Assembly (NCBI RefSeq): GCF_002742645.2
Contig: NZ_CP033875.1
Location: 1,900,001 to 1,964,000 of the forward strand
Length of the DNA stretch: 64,000 bases
Source of the DNA: Caulobacter sp. FWC26
GTDB lineage: Bacteria; Pseudomonadota; Alphaproteobacteria; Caulobacterales; Caulobacteraceae
Direction: 5' to 3'
The position numbers were made by a program, and so were the translations under genes. The notes below the pieces were generated by a model that was given only the letters and a program-made list of their open reading frames with translations, was not told the origin of the DNA and searched no databases. Every line of letters begins with the position of its first letter. Position 1 is the first letter of the stretch. This document shows, piece after piece, positions 57,445 through 64,000 of this stretch.

Positions 57445-58707
57445 ATGTCCGACCCCCTCTGGCTGACCGAAGGCGCGCCGCATGTCTGGCGGCCCTATTG
57501 CCAGATGAAGACCGCCAGGCCTCCGCTGCCGGTCGTCGCCACGCGCGGCTCGCGCCTGATCCTGGCGGACGGCCGCGAATTGGTCGACGGCCTGGCGTCC
57601 TGGTGGACGGCCTGCCACGGCTATAACCATCCGCACATCGCCGATGCGCTGCGTCAGCAGATCGAGGCGATGCCGCATGTCATGTTCGGCGGTCTGGCGC
57701 ATGAGCCGGCGTATCGCTTGGCCAAGCGGTTGGCGGCCCTGCTTCCGGGCGATCTCGACCACGTGTTCTTCGCCGAAAGTGGTTCGGTCGCCGTCGAAAT
57801 CGCGATGAAGATGGCGCTGCAATACCAGATTAATCGCGGCGTAAGCGGTCGCACGCGGTTTCTGGCGTTCCGGGGCGGCTATCACGGCGACACTCTGGCG
57901 ACGATGACGGTCTGCGATCCGGAGGAGGGTATGCACAGCCTGTTTGCCGGCGTCATGCCGGGCCAGGTGATCGCCGACTTGCCGCGCGATGCTACCTCGG
58001 AAGCAGCGCTTGACGCCCTGCTCGCGGCGCGGGGCTCAGAGATCGCCGCCATGCTGGTCGAGCCCTTGATTCAGGGCGCGGGCGGCATGCTGTTGCATCC
58101 GCCGGAGGTGCTCCGGGCCCTCCGGCGCCTCGCTGACAAGCATGGCGTGCTGCTGATCTTCGACGAAATCTTCACGGGCTTTGGTCGGACGGGGTCTCTG
58201 TTCGCGATGCAGGCGGCGAACGTCGAGCCGGACATCGTCACCTTATCCAAGGCGCTGACCGGCGGGACTCTCCCGCTCTCCGCGGCCGTGGCGCGCCGCC
58301 ATGTGTGCGAGGCCTTCTGGTCAGACGATCCGCAGGCTGCCTTGATGCATGGCCCCACCTATATGGCCAACCCGCTGGCCTGCGCCGCCGCCAACGCCTC
58401 GCTGGACCTCTTTGAGGACGGCGCCTGGGCGTACGAGGTAGCGCGCGTCTCGATAGCGTTAACCGAGGGACTTGAACCCTGTCGCGCCGGCAAGGGCGTA
58501 GTCGATGTCCGCACGCTGGGCGCGATCGGGGTCGTTGAGTTCGAGGAGCCGGTCGCCGTCTCGGACCTCTGCGCGCGTTTCGCCGCGCTCGGCGCCTGGA
58601 TCCGCCCGATGGGCAAGGTGGTCTATCTGACGCCTGCCTTCATGACGCCGGACGATGATCTGGCGCTGTTGACGCGCGCCGTGCGACAGGTTGTCGGCGT
58701 CGATTGA
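57445..58707 (+). CDS. bioA: Adenosylmethionine-8-amino-7-oxononanoate aminotransferase
   Basis: A 420-residue class III aminotransferase that makes 7,8-diaminopelargonate with SAM as amino donor. HVWRPYCQMK is the BioA N-terminal motif; LIFDEIFTGFGRTG holds the cofactor aspartate and LSKALTGGTLPLSA the PLP lysine. GGAAAG precedes ATG 57445. With bioD and bioF it gives three of the four late biotin steps; bioB is not in the window. The 70-base gap shows only the two ribosome binding sites and no recognisable BioR box. Confidence 0.95.
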   Translation: MSDPLWLTEGAPHVWRPYCQMKTARPPLPVVATRGSRLILADGRELVDGLASWWTACHGYNHPHIADALRQQIEAMPHVMFGGLAHEPAYRLAKRLAALLPGDLDHVFFAESGSVAVEIAMKMALQYQINRGVSGRTRFLAFRGGYHGDTLATMTVCDPEEGMHSLFAGVMPGQVIADLPRDATSEAALDALLAARGSEIAAMLVEPLIQGAGGMLLHPPEVLRALRRLADKHGVLLIFDEIFTGFGRTGSLFAMQAANVEPDIVTLSKALTGGTLPLSAAVARRHVCEAFWSDDPQAALMHGPTYMANPLACAAANASLDLFEDGAWAYEVARVSIALTEGLEPCRAGKGVVDVRTLGAIGVVEFEEPVAVSDLCARFAALGAWIRPMGKVVYLTPAFMTPDDDLALLTRAVRQVVGVD

Positions 58708-58739
58708 CCCGGCTCGCCGGGTCTGGTCCAAGCGGAGCT

Positions 58740-59645
58740 ATGTCCGGCAAGTCATCCCCGCTCTCGGTCCTGGAGTATCTGGCGATCTTCGCGATCATCA
58801 TGACTTGGGGAATCAATAACGCCGCCGCCAAGGTCGCCACCGCCTATCTGCCACCCATGACCGTTGGGGGGCTGCGCTTCCTGGCCGCCCTGGTCTTCCT
58901 GTTCCCGTTCATTCGCCCGCCGTTTCCAGAACCCAGGAAGCTGGCCGCGATCGTGTTGCTGACAGGTCCGATCCACTTCGGCCTCGTCTATGTCGGTTTC
59001 GGCATGGGCCAATCTTTGAGCCCGCTGGTGGTGGCTAGCCAGCTCTGGATTCCGTTCACCGCGTTGGTCGCGTGGAGGCTGCTGGGCGAGACCATGAGTC
59101 TGCCGGCGGTGCTGGGCCTGATCGTCGCCTTCGTCGGTGTCGCCTGGATGACGCTGGATCCCCACACGTCCGGTGACCTACCCGCGATCGTGTTGATCGT
59201 CGCGGCCAGCGCTTGCTGGGCGGTGGCCACGATCCTGGTCCGCATGACGCCGGGCGCGAAGCCGTTGAAGGTGCAGGCGATCACCGCGCTGTTCGCAGCG
59301 CCGACGCTGTTGGCGATGTCGTTCACCTTCGAGGGGCGGGTGGTGGAGCGCGTGATGGCCGCGCCGCCCATCGCCTGGGTGTGCGTCGTGTTTGCGGGTG
59401 TGGTCTCGACGATCGGGGCCAGCGCGCTGCTGTTCTGGCTGGTTCAACGGCGCGAGGCGGGCCGCGTGACGCCGTACTTCCTGCTGACGCCGCTGGTGTC
59501 TTGCACGATCGGCGTGCTGTTCCTGGGCGACAAGCTAACGCCCCAGCTGCTGATCGGCGGCGCGGCGACGATGGTCGGCGTGGCGCTTGTGGCCCTGACG
59601 GAAAAGCGGGCGCGGGCCGAAGAGGCCTTGGCGGAAACGGCTTAG
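58740..59645 (+). CDS. EamA-family (DMT) transporter
   Basis: A 301-residue integral membrane protein with ten predicted helices in two EamA repeats: IIMTWGINNAAAKVATAYLPP begins the first, and VVSTIGASALLFWLVQRREAGRVTPYFLL lies in the second (in two parts). The ATG at 58740 has GCGGAG upstream. It follows bioA by 32 bases, so it may be co-transcribed; a role in biotin-precursor or other metabolite transport would be guesswork. Its stop overlaps the convergent lipoprotein gene by four bases. Confidence 0.82.
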   Translation: MSGKSSPLSVLEYLAIFAIIMTWGINNAAAKVATAYLPPMTVGGLRFLAALVFLFPFIRPPFPEPRKLAAIVLLTGPIHFGLVYVGFGMGQSLSPLVVASQLWIPFTALVAWRLLGETMSLPAVLGLIVAFVGVAWMTLDPHTSGDLPAIVLIVAASACWAVATILVRMTPGAKPLKVQAITALFAAPTLLAMSFTFEGRVVERVMAAPPIAWVCVVFAGVVSTIGASALLFWLVQRREAGRVTPYFLLTPLVSCTIGVLFLGDKLTPQLLIGGAATMVGVALVALTEKRARAEEALAETA

Positions 59646-60160
59646 CCCTTCGGCGGCGGGCACTGTGACGCCGGCTCGCGGCGCAGCGTGGCGGCGGAGG
59701 CTGTTATCTCGACCTGTCCACCGTCGCCGCCATAGACGCCGGTGGTGAGCTTTCCCGAGACGCTGGGCGCTTCTCCCGTTCGGGTGCGCACCAGGAAGAG
59801 GCCGGCGATGTCCGCGAGATTGTCGAGTCCTAGGAAGGCTGCGCCAACCGTGGCGTGGCCTTCCAGTTCCGTGATGCCCGCGCCGGCGCCCGTGACATTA
59901 ATGGTCCAGCCTGCAGGGACGTGACAGACAGCCAGCACGTCAATGCCCGTGACCCGAAGGGCGAAGGCTTGCAAGTTTTGGTCGGCGTTCGCCGGCGCCC
60001 AGGCGATCGAGATAAGTTCTGCCGTGGCGGGGCGAGCGGCCTGCTGGGGCGCAGTAGCTGCGGATGGCGGCTTCGCCCCGCTCTTGTCCTTTCCTGGGTT
60101 GTCACACGCGCCCGTCGCCACGAGCAGAGCCGCCACAAACGAAAGTCGCCAGGAACGCAT
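59642..60160 (-). CDS. Putative lipoprotein, hypothetical
   Basis: A 172-residue protein with a lipoprotein signal: LSFVAALLVATGACDN, with the lipobox cysteine at residue 19. A Lys/Pro/Ala-rich linker (about 22-45) leads to a globular part of beta-strand character that I cannot assign. The start at 60160 is set by GGGAGG four bases upstream; that GGGAGG is the 3' arm of a strong hairpin. It follows sodC in the same direction. Confidence 0.7.
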   Translation of the reverse strand: MRSWRLSFVAALLVATGACDNPGKDKSGAKPPSAATAPQQAARPATAELISIAWAPANADQNLQAFALRVTGIDVLAVCHVPAGWTINVTGAGAGITELEGHATVGAAFLGLDNLADIAGLFLVRTRTGEAPSVSGKLTTGVYGGDGGQVEITASAATLRREPASQCPPPKG

Positions 60161-60164
60161 GGGG

Positions 60165-60195
60165 CCTCCCGCCAAGACGGCGTCTCGACGGGAGG
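60165..60195 (-). promoter_or_regulatory. Hairpin burying the ribosome binding site of the lipoprotein gene
   Basis: Read on the minus strand the 31 bases are CCTCCCG-TCG-AGAC-GCC-GTCT-TGG-CGGGAGG: perfect outer and inner stems around symmetrical three-base interruptions. The right arm's GGGAGG is the only ribosome binding site of the lipoprotein gene. The structure begins nine bases after the sodC stop, so it may end part of the sodC transcript or block translation of the second gene. Confidence 0.6.
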
Positions 60196-60203
60196 TTAGG
60201 CGG

Positions 60204-60728
60204 CTACTTGATCACGCCGCAAGCCACCCGCGCGCCGGCGCCGCCGATGGGCTGGGTCTTATGATCGTCGGGATTGGCGTGAACGACGATCGAGGAGCCG
60301 TCGGCGTCCAGCAGGGCAGGGCGGCCGCCGGCGCCCTTCAGGGACACCAGGGTCGAGTAGATTTCGGCCGTCGCCGAACCGTCCGCGCCCGCGAAGATAT
60401 TTGGCAGATCACCGCTGTCGTTGGCGTCGGGGTTCAACAACCCATGCACCGTGGTCGCGGCCGTGTGAACGTGGGCGCCCGCCGACTTGAAGTCCGGAGC
60501 GCCGCAGTCGCCCTTCTCGTGGAAGTGCGCCGCGTGCCAGCCGGGCGTCAGCCCCTTGAGTTCGAGCTTCAGCAGCACGCCATGCGGGGCTTCGGTGATG
60601 GTCACGACGCCCGCGTCCTTGCCGTCGCCGGCTTTGACGGCGGCGGTCGCGGTGGTCTGCGCCAAGGCCGGGGAAGCGGCGACGGCGGCGGCGAGGCCAA
60701 GCGCGGCGGCGGCGGGGAGACGGATCAT
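60204..60728 (-). CDS. sodC: Superoxide dismutase [Cu-Zn]
   Basis: A 174-residue periplasmic superoxide dismutase (signal MIRLPAAAALGLAAAVAASPALA). Copper and zinc ligands lie in AHFHEKGDCG, GAHVHTAATTVHG and the final VVHANPDDHKTQPIGGAGARVACG; the two cysteines needed for the disulfide are there. ATG at 60728 has AAGGAAAA upstream. It detoxifies superoxide outside the cytoplasm. It is divergent from gyrA. Confidence 0.95.
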   Translation of the reverse strand: MIRLPAAAALGLAAAVAASPALAQTTATAAVKAGDGKDAGVVTITEAPHGVLLKLELKGLTPGWHAAHFHEKGDCGAPDFKSAGAHVHTAATTVHGLLNPDANDSGDLPNIFAGADGSATAEIYSTLVSLKGAGGRPALLDADGSSIVVHANPDDHKTQPIGGAGARVACGVIK

Positions 60729-60852
60729 GCGATTTTCCTTCGGATTCAAGCGAAACGACGGGGATCAGCCCCCCGAAAGGTGGCGTCGACCCTATCCGAA
60801 TGCTAACAGTTTTAGACAGTTCCGTGTTCGATTCTGACGGCGAAAAATCCCC

Positions 60853-63609
<2,757 letters not shown>

Positions 63610-63635
63610 CCCTCGCAGCCAGTAGAGGGGGTTGC

Positions 63636-64000
63636 ATGCGGGTCGGGCTTTATCCGGGGACCTTCGATCCGGTCACCAACGGTCACCTCGACATCATCGG
63701 GCGGGCCGTGAAGCTGGTCGACAAGCTGGTGATTGGCGTCGCGATCAATATCGGCAAAGGGCCGCTCTTCTCGCTGGAAGAGCGGGTCGAGATCCTGGAG
63801 CGCGAGACCGCTCATCTGAAGAAGATCGCCGAGATCGAGGTGCGGCCCTTCAATAGCCTGCTGATGCACTTCGCCCGCGATGTGAACGCCCAGATGATCG
63901 TGCGCGGCCTGCGGGCCGTGGCCGACTTCGAATACGAGTTCCAGATGACGGCGATGAACCAGCAGCTGGACCGTGAGATCGAGACGGTCTTCCTGATGGC
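63636..64000 (+). CDS. coaD: Phosphopantetheine adenylyltransferase, N-terminal part
   Basis: The first 121 residues of a gene that runs off the window. MRVGLYPGTFDPVTNGHLDII is the start of CoaD; the TFDPVTNGH segment is the nucleotidyltransferase T/HxGH motif. NSLLMHFARDVNAQMIVRGLRA and DFEYEFQMTAMN are further hallmarks (here seen in separate blocks). The enzyme makes dephospho-CoA from phosphopantetheine and ATP. It follows gyrA by 26 bases. Confidence 0.95.
   Translation, partial: MRVGLYPGTFDPVTNGHLDIIGRAVKLVDKLVIGVAINIGKGPLFSLEERVEILERETAHLKKIAEIEVRPFNSLLMHFARDVNAQMIVRGLRAVADFEYEFQMTAMNQQLDREIETVFLM

Overview
The window is ordinary chromosome from a high-GC alphaproteobacterium, almost certainly a Caulobacter. 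The gene set and order are what I recall from Caulobacter crescentus: leuA ahead of mreB-mreC-mreD-mrdA-mrdB, rpoZ-spoT, pdxJ-acpS-lepB-rnc-era-recO, a motB with no motA beside it, and gyrA followed by coaD. GANTC sites (the CcrM target) also occur in the intergenic DNA. I could not search a database, so the species is not settled. I saw no rRNA, tRNA, CRISPR array, transposase or phage gene. Coding density is very high. Many genes overlap by a few bases, including several convergent pairs that overlap at their stops.

Region by region. 1-8.1 kb: end of a DUF2147 gene, aminopeptidase P, a Tat-exported beta-carbonic-anhydrase-like protein, prmA, a small membrane protein, an LtrA-family protein and the UvrD/PcrA helicase. 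8.2-12.2 kb: two tiny membrane proteins, a PmoA-like/DUF4169/ribbon-helix-helix cluster, a glutathione S-transferase and an aspartate aminotransferase. 12.4-17.3 kb: a secreted protein of unknown function, an orphan ParA-type ATPase with a perfect DnaA box upstream, a TVP38-family membrane protein, and a TetR regulator divergent from an alkylsulfatase across a clear palindromic operator. 17.3-20.7 kb: leuA with an unannotated leucine-rich leader peptide, a methyltransferase and a DMT transporter. 21-27.4 kb: the elongasome operon mreBCD-mrdAB. 27.4-34.2 kb: uracil-DNA glycosylase, NYN-domain protein, folK, rpoZ, spoT, an alpha/beta hydrolase, a Nudix hydrolase and pyrE. 34.4-43.1 kb: a secreted M20 amidohydrolase, then the pdxJ...recO operon with four extra genes inserted. 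43.1-54.6 kb: PhoD, parC, two tandem serine-hydrolase paralogues, three oxidoreductases, bpt and motB. 54.7-64 kb: a beta-hydroxyacid dehydrogenase, bioD-bioF divergent from bioA, an EamA transporter, a lipoprotein, sodC, gyrA and the start of coaD.

I did not find a large new defence or metabolic system. The most rewarding items are regulatory or comparative: the leuA leader with two mutually exclusive hairpins; a perfect hairpin that buries the ribosome binding site of the lipoprotein gene after sodC; a probable CTG start for spoT; the TetR operator; the DnaA box and GANTC site beside the orphan ParA gene; GyrA and ParC quinolone-pocket residues that differ from the sensitive type; and four long inverted repeats, three of them between convergent genes.
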